From Chitinophagaceae bacterium (GTDB lineage: Bacteria; Bacteroidota; Bacteroidia; Chitinophagales; Chitinophagaceae), in contig CANGBH010000003.1 in NCBI GenBank assembly GCA_947451935.1, forward strand, positions 1-64,000: a stretch of 64,000 nucleotides of DNA. Reading direction: 5' to 3'. Shown here piece after piece: positions 25,903 through 34,931 of the stretch; position 1 is the first letter of the stretch, and the number at the start of each line of letters is the position of its first letter. The notes beneath the pieces are model-generated. The model searched no databases. It was not told where the DNA came from and was given only the letters and a program-made list of their open reading frames with translations. A program made the translations under genes and the position numbers.

Positions 25903-26331
25903 TTAAAAAACTGGAGAGCTATTAACTAGATTGACTTTTCGAGCTATTCGCCAGTGAATCAAGAATAGTACTAAACTAAGTAATACCAATAAGCTACTTA
26001 TTAAAATAGATTTGTAAGATTGATGGTATATTGATTTTAGTTTATCTGCTTTTGCTGATTCATACATGGTGTGCAGCATTTTTTCTTCAGGTATATATGT
26101 GTTTGATTTAATGTCTGTTGAATTTGCAGATGATTTTAGGATATCCATTTTAAAGTTTTCATATGAAATGACGTTCTGACTACCTCCTCCATTAAAACTT
26201 GAGTGAAGTGGGTCGCTTAAGTCTATGATCGCATTTACTAGCGATATAGTTGAAAGTAAAAAGGTTATTATTGCTACTAGACATATAGTATATCCATATA
26301 CTTGGGTTATTATTCTTTGTGATTTTTCCAT
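25903..26331 (-). CDS. hypothetical two-helix membrane protein
   Basis: I do not recognise a named family. The protein has two clear membrane segments, one near the N-terminus (TICLVAIITFLLSTISLV) and one near the C-terminus (ILISSLLVLLSLVLFLIHW), separated by about 75 polar residues that should face the periplasm, including a Gly/Asn/Ser patch. I place the start at the ATG at 26331 (MEKSQRIITQVYGY, 142 aa) because the first helix then follows the usual short cytoplasmic tail. The frame also runs upstream to an ATG at 26406, which would add 25 residues; both are possible. No operon partner is close. Confidence 0.6.
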   Translation of the reverse strand: MEKSQRIITQVYGYTICLVAIITFLLSTISLVNAIIDLSDPLHSSFNGGGSQNVISYENFKMDILKSSANSTDIKSNTYIPEEKMLHTMYESAKADKLKSIYHQSYKSILISSLLVLLSLVLFLIHWRIARKVNLVNSSPVF

Positions 26332-26513
26332 CTCAACTTTATTTATAAGATTGTCAACTTGGTTAAGTTCATTTATTTTATATTTATGAAATATGATATA
26401 AGTCATATGTTTTAATCATTTCATAAATGTTTATTTATAGGTGTTTGGTTGACATGTTTTTTTTGATTCTTGACAACGTATAATAATCAGTAAATTGCTT
26501 TTTTAACTAGTAT

Positions 26514-27266
26514 ATGGACATATTTTCATCTTATCCTGCTTTCGATTGGATGCTCATTTTGTTGGCTTCTTTCATAATTGGCTTAGGAAAGGCTGGTTTA
26601 AAGGGACTGGATATGCTGAGTGTAACCCTGATGGCCTTTGTTTTTGGTGGAAAATCATCAACCGGTATTGTGTTGCCTTTGCTTTGTGTGGCAGATATTG
26701 CCGCTGTGCTTTATTATAATCGACATGCACAGTGGAAACATTTTTGGAAAGTAACTCCTTGGATGGTTATTGGTGTTTTGTTAGGTGTTTATTTTGGCAA
26801 AGACATGAATGAGCAACTTTTTCGTAAAATAATGGCTGTGATTATTTTAGCAACAATTTTTATAGTGTTGTTTATGGAATATAGAAAGTCTGAAAAAGTG
26901 CCTACCCATCCTGCGTTTACCATCGCAACTGGTATTTCCGCTGGCTTCACTACCATGATTGGAAACTTGGCGGGAGCATTTTCGAACTTATATTTTTTGG
27001 CGATGCGCTTATCGAAAAATGATTTCATTGGCACAGCCGCTTGGGTATTTTTATTTGTGAATCTGTTCAAACTGCCATTTCAAGTTTTTTATTGGAAAAA
27101 CATTCACATTCAGAGTTTAAAAGTGGATATAGTTTTATTACCTACCTTGGGGTTAGGGTTTATACTAGGGATTAAATTGGTTGAAAAAATTCAGGATCAG
27201 CAGTATAGAAAGTTAGTCATGCTGTTAACTCTTATTGGTTCAATCTTCATGTTTTTTAAGCGTTAG
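26514..27266 (+). CDS. TauE/SafE family sulfite/organosulfonate exporter-like protein
   Basis: A 250-aa inner-membrane protein of the TauE/SafE family with about eight helices. The N-terminal FIIGLGKAGLKGLDMLSVTL and central GISAGFTTMIGNLAGAFSNL stretches are the two half-repeats that carry the family glycine signatures. Members export sulfite, sulfoacetate or similar anions; the actual ion here is unknown. The -10/-35 area upstream contains a TTG followed at 18 bp by TAAATTGC, a near-consensus element. The next gene, a periplasmic binding lipoprotein, starts 88 bp later on the same strand. Confidence 0.85.
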   Translation: MDIFSSYPAFDWMLILLASFIIGLGKAGLKGLDMLSVTLMAFVFGGKSSTGIVLPLLCVADIAAVLYYNRHAQWKHFWKVTPWMVIGVLLGVYFGKDMNEQLFRKIMAVIILATIFIVLFMEYRKSEKVPTHPAFTIATGISAGFTTMIGNLAGAFSNLYFLAMRLSKNDFIGTAAWVFLFVNLFKLPFQVFYWKNIHIQSLKVDIVLLPTLGLGFILGIKLVEKIQDQQYRKLVMLLTLIGSIFMFFKR

Positions 27267-27354
27267 CATTTGTTTTCTTAAAAGCATCAAGTTCAATGTT
27301 AAGCCCAAAAAATATATCATTATCTTGCATGATAATTTATATAAAAAGTACCCC

Positions 27355-28557
27355 ATGCGACATGCATTTTTAGTTGTTTTATCACTTTCCATTTTAATTG
27401 CATCTTGTAAAAAATCAGACACAGTTGTGCAGGAAAATTCAATTCCTATTGCAGGATTGTTGTCGCTTACTGGTAACTGGTCTAGTTTGGGAGTAAACTC
27501 ACAAGAAGCAATGACATTAGCGGTTGCTGATGTAAATTCATATTTGCAACAAGTGGGTTCAACTATACGATTCTCTGCTAGTTTTTATGACACAAAGTTG
27601 GATACAGCATTGGCTCAGGCAGCGTTGAATGATGCTATTTCTAAAAATATTCATTATGTAGTAGGCCCTCAGTCTAGTGCTGAAGTTTCAGCTATTAAGA
27701 ATACTGCAGATGCCAATAAAATCCTCATTGTTAGCCAGGGTAGTACGGCTAGTAGTCTTGCTATTCCAGGGGATGCTATTTTTCGATTCTGTCCTGGTGA
27801 TTCAGTTGAAGGTAATGCCTTGGCGAATACAATATTTGAATCGGGAAGGACAGATTTAATAACCATTTCGAGAGATGATGCTGGAAATAAAGGACTACAG
27901 AAGCGCATAGGAAATTCTTTTACTGCGCTAGGAGGCAATATTGATGTTATGACACCATATGCAACTAGCGTTACTGATTTTGCCGAACTTTTAGCGGCTC
28001 TAAAAATTAAATTGCAAGATCAGATTACTGCCTATGGTGCAGATAAAGTAGGCGTTTATCTTGCCTCTTTTGATGAATGTATAGCACTTTTCAAACAAGC
28101 ATTACCCGATCCTATTTTTTCATCAGTTAGTTGGTATGGAGGAGATGGTGTTGTATTGAGTTCAGCTTTAATTGCCGATGCTGATGCATCATCTTTTGCT
28201 ATTGCTACAGATTTTGTGGCTCCAAATTTTGGTATGCCAGCTCAACCACATCCATCCCTATCAAGTATAGCTGCTGCAATCAAAGGGAAAACTGGTATTG
28301 AGCCAGATGCTTATGCATTTGCAGCTTATGATGCTGTATGGGTTTTAGCAAAAACTGCCCTAGCATTTAAGTCTAGTAATCCCGATTTTGTTAACGTAAA
28401 AGATATTTTTCGTGCAGAGGCTGATAGCTATTTTGGTATAACAGGTCCTGTTCAATTGAATGCAGCAGGGGATAGAAGTACTGGGTCATTTGACTATTGG
28501 GGTATTGCTATTGATGGCGGTGTTGCCCAATGGAAATTTGTTGGTAAATCACAGTAA
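27355..28557 (+). CDS. orphan LIV-type ABC substrate-binding lipoprotein
   Basis: A 400-aa periplasmic binding protein of the branched-chain amino acid (LIV) type, membrane-anchored: the signal ends LIASCKK with Cys18 as lipid anchor. The first core strand is IPIAGLLSLTGNWSSLG, then the binding-fold elements VVGPQSSAEV, VSQGSTASSLAIPGD and ISRDDAGNKGLQKR. The open frame extends back to 27235, but only the ATG at 27355 gives a proper lipoprotein signal. No ABC ATPase or permease gene adjoins it, which is unusual for a classical import role. The ligand could be an amino acid, but LIV-fold proteins also serve as sensors. Confidence 0.82.
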   Translation: MRHAFLVVLSLSILIASCKKSDTVVQENSIPIAGLLSLTGNWSSLGVNSQEAMTLAVADVNSYLQQVGSTIRFSASFYDTKLDTALAQAALNDAISKNIHYVVGPQSSAEVSAIKNTADANKILIVSQGSTASSLAIPGDAIFRFCPGDSVEGNALANTIFESGRTDLITISRDDAGNKGLQKRIGNSFTALGGNIDVMTPYATSVTDFAELLAALKIKLQDQITAYGADKVGVYLASFDECIALFKQALPDPIFSSVSWYGGDGVVLSSALIADADASSFAIATDFVAPNFGMPAQPHPSLSSIAAAIKGKTGIEPDAYAFAAYDAVWVLAKTALAFKSSNPDFVNVKDIFRAEADSYFGITGPVQLNAAGDRSTGSFDYWGIAIDGGVAQWKFVGKSQ

Positions 28558-28574
28558 CCTTTATTACAAGAGAC

Positions 28575-29483
28575 CTAACCTACTAGAAGGATATTTTTCC
28601 CTCTTGAATGTCCCTTCTTTTGAAAGATTAGTGCATTTTTAGCTTCATCTAAGGGAAATAGTTGATCAAGTATAATTTTAATTTTCCCTTTTTCAATCAA
28701 CCCTACAATTTCATCAAGTTGATTGGGGTCAGAGTAGAAAAGAAAATTGCTTGCTTTAACGCCATGTTTTTCTGCAAGCTCTTGATCCGGTTTCGCTGTA
28801 ATAGAAATATACCGTCCTCCATGTTTTATATGAGGGATTAATAGTGGAGCAGTAGCCATACTATCAAACACTGCATCAAAATCATTAGCAATAGTTTTTA
28901 AGTCTACTTGAGTGTAGTCAATCACTTCCTCTGCTCCAAAGGATTTTACGAGTTCTTCATTTTTTTTTGATGCCACTGCAACAACATGTGCACCGATCAT
29001 TTTGGCAAATTGTATTGCAAATAGTCCGACTCCACCCGCAGCTGCTTGAATTAATATTTTTTCTCCTGCTTTTAGTTCAAGTTTATCAAATAAACCTTGC
29101 CATGCAGTTAGGGATGCTAATGGAACGCCTGCAGCTTCCTCAAAATTTAAGTTTATCGGTTTTTTTGATATGTATTTTTCTTCACTTATTATATACTCAG
29201 CAAATGCACCTTGCTTAGACCACTCCAGAGAACCAATTACTTCATCGCCAATACTAAATTTAGATGTTTCAGATCCTACTTCTTCCACAATGCCTGAAAT
29301 GTCTGTTCCAAGGACGTAGGGCATTTCAAAAAAGCCAAGCTCTATACCTTTCCAATCGACGGGATTTAAACCGCAGGCTTTAACCTTTATGAGTAATTTA
29401 TTTGGAGTGATGATAGGCTTTGGTACATCTTCAATACGTATATTATCTAACGAGCCCTTTTCATTAATTGAAACAGCTTTCAT
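28575..29483 (-). CDS. NADP-dependent quinone oxidoreductase-like (MDR family)
   Basis: A 302-aa medium-chain dehydrogenase/reductase of the zinc-free quinone oxidoreductase type. The catalytic GroES-like domain spans residues about 1-120 (NPVDWKG, VLGTDISGIVEEVG) and the Rossmann domain follows with the NADPH-binding AAAGGVGLFAIQ motif. There are no zinc-binding cysteine clusters. It starts 4 bp after the DJ-1-like gene ends, so the two are cotranscribed. With the DJ-1/PfpI and DUF6370-like genes it forms a leftward trio with a redox or electrophile-stress flavour, though this is inference. Confidence 0.88.
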   Translation of the reverse strand: MKAVSINEKGSLDNIRIEDVPKPIITPNKLLIKVKACGLNPVDWKGIELGFFEMPYVLGTDISGIVEEVGSETSKFSIGDEVIGSLEWSKQGAFAEYIISEEKYISKKPINLNFEEAAGVPLASLTAWQGLFDKLELKAGEKILIQAAAGGVGLFAIQFAKMIGAHVVAVASKKNEELVKSFGAEEVIDYTQVDLKTIANDFDAVFDSMATAPLLIPHIKHGGRYISITAKPDQELAEKHGVKASNFLFYSDPNQLDEIVGLIEKGKIKIILDQLFPLDEAKNALIFQKKGHSRGKNILLVG

Positions 29484-29487
29484 GTAA

Positions 29488-30240
29488 TTATTTTTTCAGT
29501 TGTTCTAGTATGGCTATACCTACATATTTTGCTGATGCTGGATTCTGACCAGTAATTAAGCGTTGATCTATTGCAACATGACTTTGCCATAGTCCAGATT
29601 TTTCAAAAATTCCTCCTCGTTCGATTAGTTTTGTTTCAAGCATAAATGGAACAGCTTTTTCAAGATGTATGGCGAGTTCTTCTTCATTCGTAAATCCATT
29701 TATTTTTTTATCCTGAATCAGAAAGTGACCATTGCTTAGTTTTATGTTTAGCAAGCCTGCTACACCATGACAAACTGCACTTACTATTCCGCTTTTCTCA
29801 TATATTTCTGTCGTTATTTTAGCTAGCTCATCATTTTGAACGAAATCCCACATAGCACCATGACCACCTACGAAATAGATGGCATCATAATTTGATGATT
29901 TTACTTCCGATGGTTTAAACGTATGTTCTATTTTATATCGTTCTTTTGGGTTGTCCCAAAATGCTCTGTTTGCTTTTTCAGATAGATTTAATCCAAAATT
30001 ATCTACTGGTGCTTTTCCTCCTAGTGGACTTACAAAGTCAATTTCGTAGCCTGCATTATATAGTTCATTCCAACATCCTGCTACTTCTGTCATCGAATAA
30101 CCTGTTGGTTTTTCGGTTTCTCCCATTTTATCGTGGTTGGTGACTACAAATAAAATTCTTTTAGTTTGAGCCCAGGCAGCGCTTGAACTCCCTAGTATTG
30201 AAACGAATACGCATGCAACAACTATAATTACTTTTTTCAT
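29488..30240 (-). CDS. exported DJ-1/PfpI family protein (type 1 glutamine amidotransferase-like)
   Basis: A 250-aa protein of the DJ-1/PfpI superfamily, closest in style to the Hsp31-like/class I glutamine amidotransferase-like group. A signal peptide precedes it (cleavage probably after SAAWAQ, residue about 25), so it should be periplasmic, which is not usual for this family. The elbow Cys is Cys157 in SAVCHGVAG and the glycine-rich AIYFVGGHGAMWDF holds the expected acidic partner region. Members act as glyoxalase-III, deglycase-like or chaperone enzymes; the precise activity is open. It sits 52 bp after the DUF6370-like gene and 4 bp before the oxidoreductase gene. Confidence 0.85.
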   Translation of the reverse strand: MKKVIIVVACVFVSILGSSSAAWAQTKRILFVVTNHDKMGETEKPTGYSMTEVAGCWNELYNAGYEIDFVSPLGGKAPVDNFGLNLSEKANRAFWDNPKERYKIEHTFKPSEVKSSNYDAIYFVGGHGAMWDFVQNDELAKITTEIYEKSGIVSAVCHGVAGLLNIKLSNGHFLIQDKKINGFTNEEELAIHLEKAVPFMLETKLIERGGIFEKSGLWQSHVAIDQRLITGQNPASAKYVGIAILEQLKK

Positions 30241-30292
30241 TTAAAATATTTACGTGTGAACCAGCTTATGGGGAAATTCCAATCAATTATTA

Positions 30293-30640
30293 CTACTTTT
30301 TATTTTCCTTATCCTCTATGAGTTTAAAGTATGAAGCCACAAACTTGTTATGTACAACTTCTCCTTGAACTTCAGCTTTGCGAATAGCATTACAAAATCC
30401 TTTTTCTGAATGAGCATCACCATGTGAGTCAATATCTGTTCCTTCTACGAAGTAGGTTTTTTTCTTAAATTTTACAGCTAGGGTGCATCCAGATCCCTTC
30501 ATTTTAAATTGACATTCGCCACAAGCGGCATTAACTGTAATTATTTTTTTTGTAGGGTCTATGGTGGATATTTTTGAATCTTGAGAGAAGGTGATAAATG
30601 CTGCTAGGATAAAAATGAGTGTCATCAAAATCTTTTTCAT
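30293..30640 (-). CDS. small exported Cys-rich protein, DUF6370-like
   Basis: A 115-aa exported protein with a signal peptide ending near TFSQ (residue 19). The body holds four cysteines in a recognisable arrangement, ACGECQFKMKGSGC and later GFCNAIRKA, plus a HGDAHS segment, matching what I recall as the DUF6370 family. Function unknown; the Cys/His pattern suggests metal or heme handling or disulfides, which is speculation. It is the first gene of the leftward trio with the DJ-1-like and quinone-reductase-like genes. A TAACTTTA box lies about 20 bp upstream of the ATG. Confidence 0.7.
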   Translation of the reverse strand: MKKILMTLIFILAAFITFSQDSKISTIDPTKKIITVNAACGECQFKMKGSGCTLAVKFKKKTYFVEGTDIDSHGDAHSEKGFCNAIRKAEVQGEVVHNKFVASYFKLIEDKENKK

Positions 30641-30821
30641 TCTGTAATTCTTTTAGAGTGTAAAGTTATTGAATAAAATGCTTAGCCGTCCTATTGAAAT
30701 ATCATATTGATTGAATTATGTTATTGGATTAGTTATGAGCAATTTATTTTACATTATTCAGCGCTACTCCAAAGTATATTGTTATTATTTTTATGTATTT
30801 TAATGTAAATAACATCCTTCA

Positions 30822-33569
30822 ATGAGACTGCTTAATATTAGTATATATTTCACAAATACACTTTCATCTATAGTAAAAGGTATTTTGGCTTTTAGTTTGT
30901 TTGGTTTTATGGCCTGTCAATCTAGTCATGTTTACGTGCCACCAACCGTCAAGTTTACTTTGTCAGAATCTCAATTGCCTGCATATGAAAAAACGATTGA
31001 CCACAAAGGGTTAATCAATACAGTCCAAAAAAATACGGATGAGTCATTTAGAAAGGGCCAAATGATTTATAATAAAGTTTGTTTTACTTGTCATGGTAAT
31101 CCCGTACAAGAGGGATCTATCCCTAAGGCTTTTAAGTATTGGAAGGACAAATTTAAAGTAGGTAAAGATCCGTATTCAATATACCAAACATTAACAAGAG
31201 GATATGGTTCAATGCCTGCACAAACGCATTTAACACCCATTGAAAAATATGAGGTAATCCACTATATACGGGAAGAGTTTTTGTTGAATCATAATAAGGA
31301 TGAATATTTTGAAATTGATTCAGCGTATTTAGGAAGTATACCAGTAGGTAATTCAAAAGGTCCAGATCCGGTTGATCAACAGCCATGGACTGAAATGGAT
31401 TATGGTAATTTTTTAATCAATACCTATGAGCTTGTCGATTCAGGCGCTGCTCCTAGGGAAATTTCTCCTGGGCCTTCACCTCTTAAGGATGAAAATTTAA
31501 TTAATGCAAATTTTGCCTATAAGGGTATTGCAGTTAGACTTGATGAAGGCGCTGGTGGTATTGCTAATGGATCTTCATGGATGATCTTTGATCATGATCT
31601 TATGCGAATTGCTGGTGCATGGACTGGCAAAGGGTTTATTGACTGGGAAGCTATTTTATTTAATGGTCAGCATAATATTTCTCCTAGGACAATAGGTAAT
31701 CTTCATTTTTCTAATCCCGTTGGTCCGGGTTGGGCTAATCCTGCTACTGGATCTTTTGCAGATGATCGATTTCAGGCATCGGATAAAAGACGTTTTGGTC
31801 CACTAGCACGTTCATGGACACAATATAAAGGCCTTTATCGATATAAGAATACAGCAATCATTTCTTATACTGTTGGCAACGCAACTATATTAGAAAAGCT
31901 TGGTCTTGAAGGGAAACCAGGTGCACCCGTTTTTACACGAACATTGAATATTAGTTTATCTACAACTCCACTTAAAATGAGGGTGGCTCCGACTTCTGCG
32001 TTGGTTTCATTAGTAGGCGATGGTGGAACCTTGAAAAAAGATAATGGGTTTTACGTACTTGAAATACCCTCATCAAAAGCAGCGATGATTAAATTACTCA
32101 TCTCGAAGTCTAACAATAAATCCTTCACACAATTTTCAGCTACTTCTCCTAAGCCAGAAAATCTATCAGCCTATACCAAGGGAAGTCCAGCTCAATATGG
32201 ACAAAAGCTAATAACATCTATAGTAAAAGGTAATCAGGATAGTGTATTTCAAGTAGATAGGATGGAATTGCCTTACCATAGTCCATGGAAAAATCAGCTT
32301 CGTTTGAGTGGAATAGATTTTCTAGCGGATAAGAATAAAGCAGTTATTTGTGCTTCTGATGGGGATGTTTGGATTGTTGAAGGTGTATTGAAAACAGAGG
32401 GAACTTTATCTTGGAAAAGAATTGCATCTGGTATGTTTCAGCCTCTAGGCATCAAGGTGGTTGATGGATCTATTTATGTTACGTGTCGGGATCAATTGGT
32501 TAAACTTCATGATTTGAATGGAGACGATGAAATTGATTTTTACGAAAGTTTTAACAGTGATCATCAAGTGACGAATCATTTTCATGAATTCGCCATGGGG
32601 TTACAAACTGATAAAGAGGGCAATTTTTATTATGCTAAAAGTGCGCGTCATGCAAGACGTGCATTGGTTCCACAACATGGCACGCTTTTGAAAGTGAGCA
32701 AGGATGGACAAACAACCGAAATTATAGCACATGGTTTTAGGGCTGCTAATGGCGTATGTATAAATCCTGATGGTTCATTTATTGTAACAGATCAGGAAGG
32801 ACATTGGAATCCCATGAACAGAATTAACTGGGTTTATCCTACTGATAGATTTTATGGAAATATGTTTGGATATAAACCCTCATCTGATAGCTCCGACAAA
32901 GGCATGGAGCAACCATTGGTTTGGATTGAACGAGATATAGATCAATCGCCTTCTGAGTTATTGTGGGTGGATAGTAAGAAGTGGGGTCCATTGAATGGAA
33001 GCTTATTGAGTTTTTCGTATGGGTATGGAAAAGTGTTTATTGTACCGCATGAAAAAGTAGGCACTCAAATGCAGGGTGGTATTTTTCAATTACCTATACC
33101 TAGGTTTTCAACCGGAGTCATGCGTGGTCGATTTAATCCTGGTGACGGGCAGTTGTATGCATGCGGCTTATCTGCTTGGGGCTCTACACAGGCTGATTTA
33201 GGTGGATTTTATAGAATTCGATATCAAGGTGAAAAGTCAATCATCCCAACCGGTTTAAATGTAAAGTCTCAGTTTATTAAAATCAGTTTTTCTCACCCAT
33301 TAGATGTAAAAAATGCTACTGATGTTTCCGCGTATAAGGTGCAAACATGGGATTTAAAGAGATCAAGGAAATATGGATCTGATCATTATAACGAAAAAGT
33401 TCTTTCTGTTACAAAGGTTCAATTGAGCGAGGATAGAAAAGAATTGAAGTTATTTATTTCAGGAATAAAAGAAACTTGGGTTATGGAGATTGGTTATGAT
33501 TTCATAGACTCCAAAGGGAAACACATTAATGGTTTGATTCAAAATACAGTGAATAAGGTTGGGGAGTAA
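30822..33569 (+). CDS. cytochrome c / DUF6797 / beta-propeller lipoprotein
   Basis: A 915-aa lipoprotein (FMAC, Cys32). It begins with a cytochrome c domain: the heme motif CFTCH at residues 87-91 and a likely axial Met in GSMPAQ near 128. Residues about 200-470 are a large beta domain that I take to be DUF6797, and residues about 490-780 form a sugar-dehydrogenase-like beta-propeller with NGVCINPDGSFIVTDQEGHW and GVMRGRFNPGDGQLYACG. The overall parts resemble the heme lipoprotein at 13476-16544, but here the cytochrome is at the N-terminus instead of the C-terminus. Periplasmic sugar or alcohol oxidation is the likely role; substrate unknown. Monocistronic. Confidence 0.78.
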   Translation: MRLLNISIYFTNTLSSIVKGILAFSLFGFMACQSSHVYVPPTVKFTLSESQLPAYEKTIDHKGLINTVQKNTDESFRKGQMIYNKVCFTCHGNPVQEGSIPKAFKYWKDKFKVGKDPYSIYQTLTRGYGSMPAQTHLTPIEKYEVIHYIREEFLLNHNKDEYFEIDSAYLGSIPVGNSKGPDPVDQQPWTEMDYGNFLINTYELVDSGAAPREISPGPSPLKDENLINANFAYKGIAVRLDEGAGGIANGSSWMIFDHDLMRIAGAWTGKGFIDWEAILFNGQHNISPRTIGNLHFSNPVGPGWANPATGSFADDRFQASDKRRFGPLARSWTQYKGLYRYKNTAIISYTVGNATILEKLGLEGKPGAPVFTRTLNISLSTTPLKMRVAPTSALVSLVGDGGTLKKDNGFYVLEIPSSKAAMIKLLISKSNNKSFTQFSATSPKPENLSAYTKGSPAQYGQKLITSIVKGNQDSVFQVDRMELPYHSPWKNQLRLSGIDFLADKNKAVICASDGDVWIVEGVLKTEGTLSWKRIASGMFQPLGIKVVDGSIYVTCRDQLVKLHDLNGDDEIDFYESFNSDHQVTNHFHEFAMGLQTDKEGNFYYAKSARHARRALVPQHGTLLKVSKDGQTTEIIAHGFRAANGVCINPDGSFIVTDQEGHWNPMNRINWVYPTDRFYGNMFGYKPSSDSSDKGMEQPLVWIERDIDQSPSELLWVDSKKWGPLNGSLLSFSYGYGKVFIVPHEKVGTQMQGGIFQLPIPRFSTGVMRGRFNPGDGQLYACGLSAWGSTQADLGGFYRIRYQGEKSIIPTGLNVKSQFIKISFSHPLDVKNATDVSAYKVQTWDLKRSRKYGSDHYNEKVLSVTKVQLSEDRKELKLFISGIKETWVMEIGYDFIDSKGKHINGLIQNTVNKVGE

Positions 33570-33610
33570 TATCTTAATGCCTAATCAAGATTGATAATAT
33601 AGATTGAATT

Positions 33611-34030
33611 TTATAAGTTAATATGGTCCTCTATAAATTTCTTGGAAAAAATCTTGATTTCATTTCGAACTCTTGCAAATTCATTTTTTATTTCTTCTTC
33701 AGTGCCAATTGCTTTAGCAGGGTCTGAAAAGTTATGATGAAATTGTAATGCGCGACTTGGGAAGTAAGGACATCTCTCTTTTGCATTATCGCAAACGGTT
33801 ATGATAAAGTCGAAGTCAATATCCACATACTCTAATACATTGTTCGATGTATGATGAGATATATCAATACCATCCTCTAGCATTGTTTGAACAGCTTTGG
33901 GATTAACGCCGTGCGTTTCAACTCCTGCGCTGTATATTTTTGCTCTATCCTTTGCGAAGTATTCTAGGTAGCCGTGTGCAATTTGACTTCTACAGCTATT
34001 TCCTGTACATAATACCAATATTTTTTTCAT
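33611..34030 (-). CDS. arsC: arsenate reductase ArsC, low-molecular-weight phosphatase type
   Basis: A 139-aa arsenate reductase that converts As(V) to As(III). The phosphatase P-loop CTGNSCR (Cys8-x5-Arg14) is intact, and the redox shuttle cysteines are in the VCDNAKERCP segment, the pattern of thioredoxin-coupled enzymes as in Staphylococcus pI258. It ends the arsR-arsM-arsC operon, 20 bp downstream of arsM. No arsenite efflux pump accompanies it, so the reductase would supply arsenite to the methyltransferase rather than to a pump in this locus. Confidence 0.92.
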   Translation of the reverse strand: MKKILVLCTGNSCRSQIAHGYLEYFAKDRAKIYSAGVETHGVNPKAVQTMLEDGIDISHHTSNNVLEYVDIDFDFIITVCDNAKERCPYFPSRALQFHHNFSDPAKAIGTEEEIKNEFARVRNEIKIFSKKFIEDHINL

Positions 34031-34050
34031 GTAGTAGATTTAAATTTTAA

Positions 34051-34896
34051 TTAGCAGCATCCTGAACCCGGAGCGCATTTTTTTTCAGTAATAGGTTTTT
34101 CTGCATAAACTGTAATGCTAAAAATTCCCAATGAGCCCATCTTTAAGGATAGAATTTCTTCAGGACTTAAATAATTTTTTAAAATATCATCTGGAATGGT
34201 GATTACTTTTTCTTTTTGGATGGTGATATTTTCGAATCCATTTGACTGAATCAATTCTAGATAAACTTCTTTTTGTATTGCACCCGAAACGCAACCGGCA
34301 TACATTTCAGCATCTTTTCTTAACCCAGTGGGTAGAGCTCCTAATAATACAACATCACTTATGCTGAAGTGTCCGCCTGGTTTTAACACTCTATAAATTT
34401 CTTTTATTACCGCGTCTTTGTTTGGTACTAAATTTAATACACAGTTGCTTACGATTACATCTGCTGCATTTGACGTAATCGGCATTTTTTCAATATCACC
34501 TTGTCTAAATTCAACATTATTAAACCCTCTTGCTTCTGCATTCTGTCTTGCTTTGTCGATCATAGCAGGAGTGAAATCTATTCCAATGACTTTACCTGTA
34601 TCCCCTGTTTCGTGTCTGGCTATGAAACAATCATTTCCTGCGCCGCTACCCAAGTCGACTACTACATCTCCTTTTTTGATTCTAGCATATTCGGTAGGCA
34701 AGCCGCATCCTAGTCCCAGATCAGCATCAGCATTGTAGCCTTTGAGGGTTGAATAGTCATCGGACATGATATTATATACTTCAGTTGAACATCCTCCTGC
34801 TCCGCAGCATGACGACATATTGGTTTCTTTATCTTGTAAAGCTATTTCACTGTATTTCTTTCTTACAATTTCTTTTAGTTGTTCTTCGGTTGGCAT
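34051..34896 (-). CDS. arsM: arsenite methyltransferase ArsM
   Basis: A 281-aa SAM-dependent As(III) methyltransferase that converts arsenite to methylated, eventually volatile species. SAM motif I is VDLGSGAGNDCF near residue 80; conserved cysteines include those in LGLGCGLPTEY and MYAGCVSGAIQ, and extra cysteines occur at both ends (SSCCGAGGCS near residue 28 and SGCC at the C-terminus). A full complement of methyltransferase motifs is seen (VIVSNCVLNLV, RVLKPGGHFSISD). It is the second gene of the ars operon, starting 35 bp after arsR ends. Confidence 0.92.
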   Translation of the reverse strand: MPTEEQLKEIVRKKYSEIALQDKETNMSSCCGAGGCSTEVYNIMSDDYSTLKGYNADADLGLGCGLPTEYARIKKGDVVVDLGSGAGNDCFIARHETGDTGKVIGIDFTPAMIDKARQNAEARGFNNVEFRQGDIEKMPITSNAADVIVSNCVLNLVPNKDAVIKEIYRVLKPGGHFSISDVVLLGALPTGLRKDAEMYAGCVSGAIQKEVYLELIQSNGFENITIQKEKVITIPDDILKNYLSPEEILSLKMGSLGIFSITVYAEKPITEKKCAPGSGCC

Positions 34897-34931
34897 ATGT
34901 TTATTTTTTATCTGTTAATTATATAGATTAA

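Noticed and set aside
27235-27354. 40-residue N-terminal extension of the binding lipoprotein
   Set aside because: It overlaps the TauE gene and destroys the lipoprotein signal that starts at 27355.
34418-34738. 106-aa open frame antisense to arsM
   Set aside because: Ser/Pro/Leu-rich antisense frame of a clear methyltransferase; no start signal.
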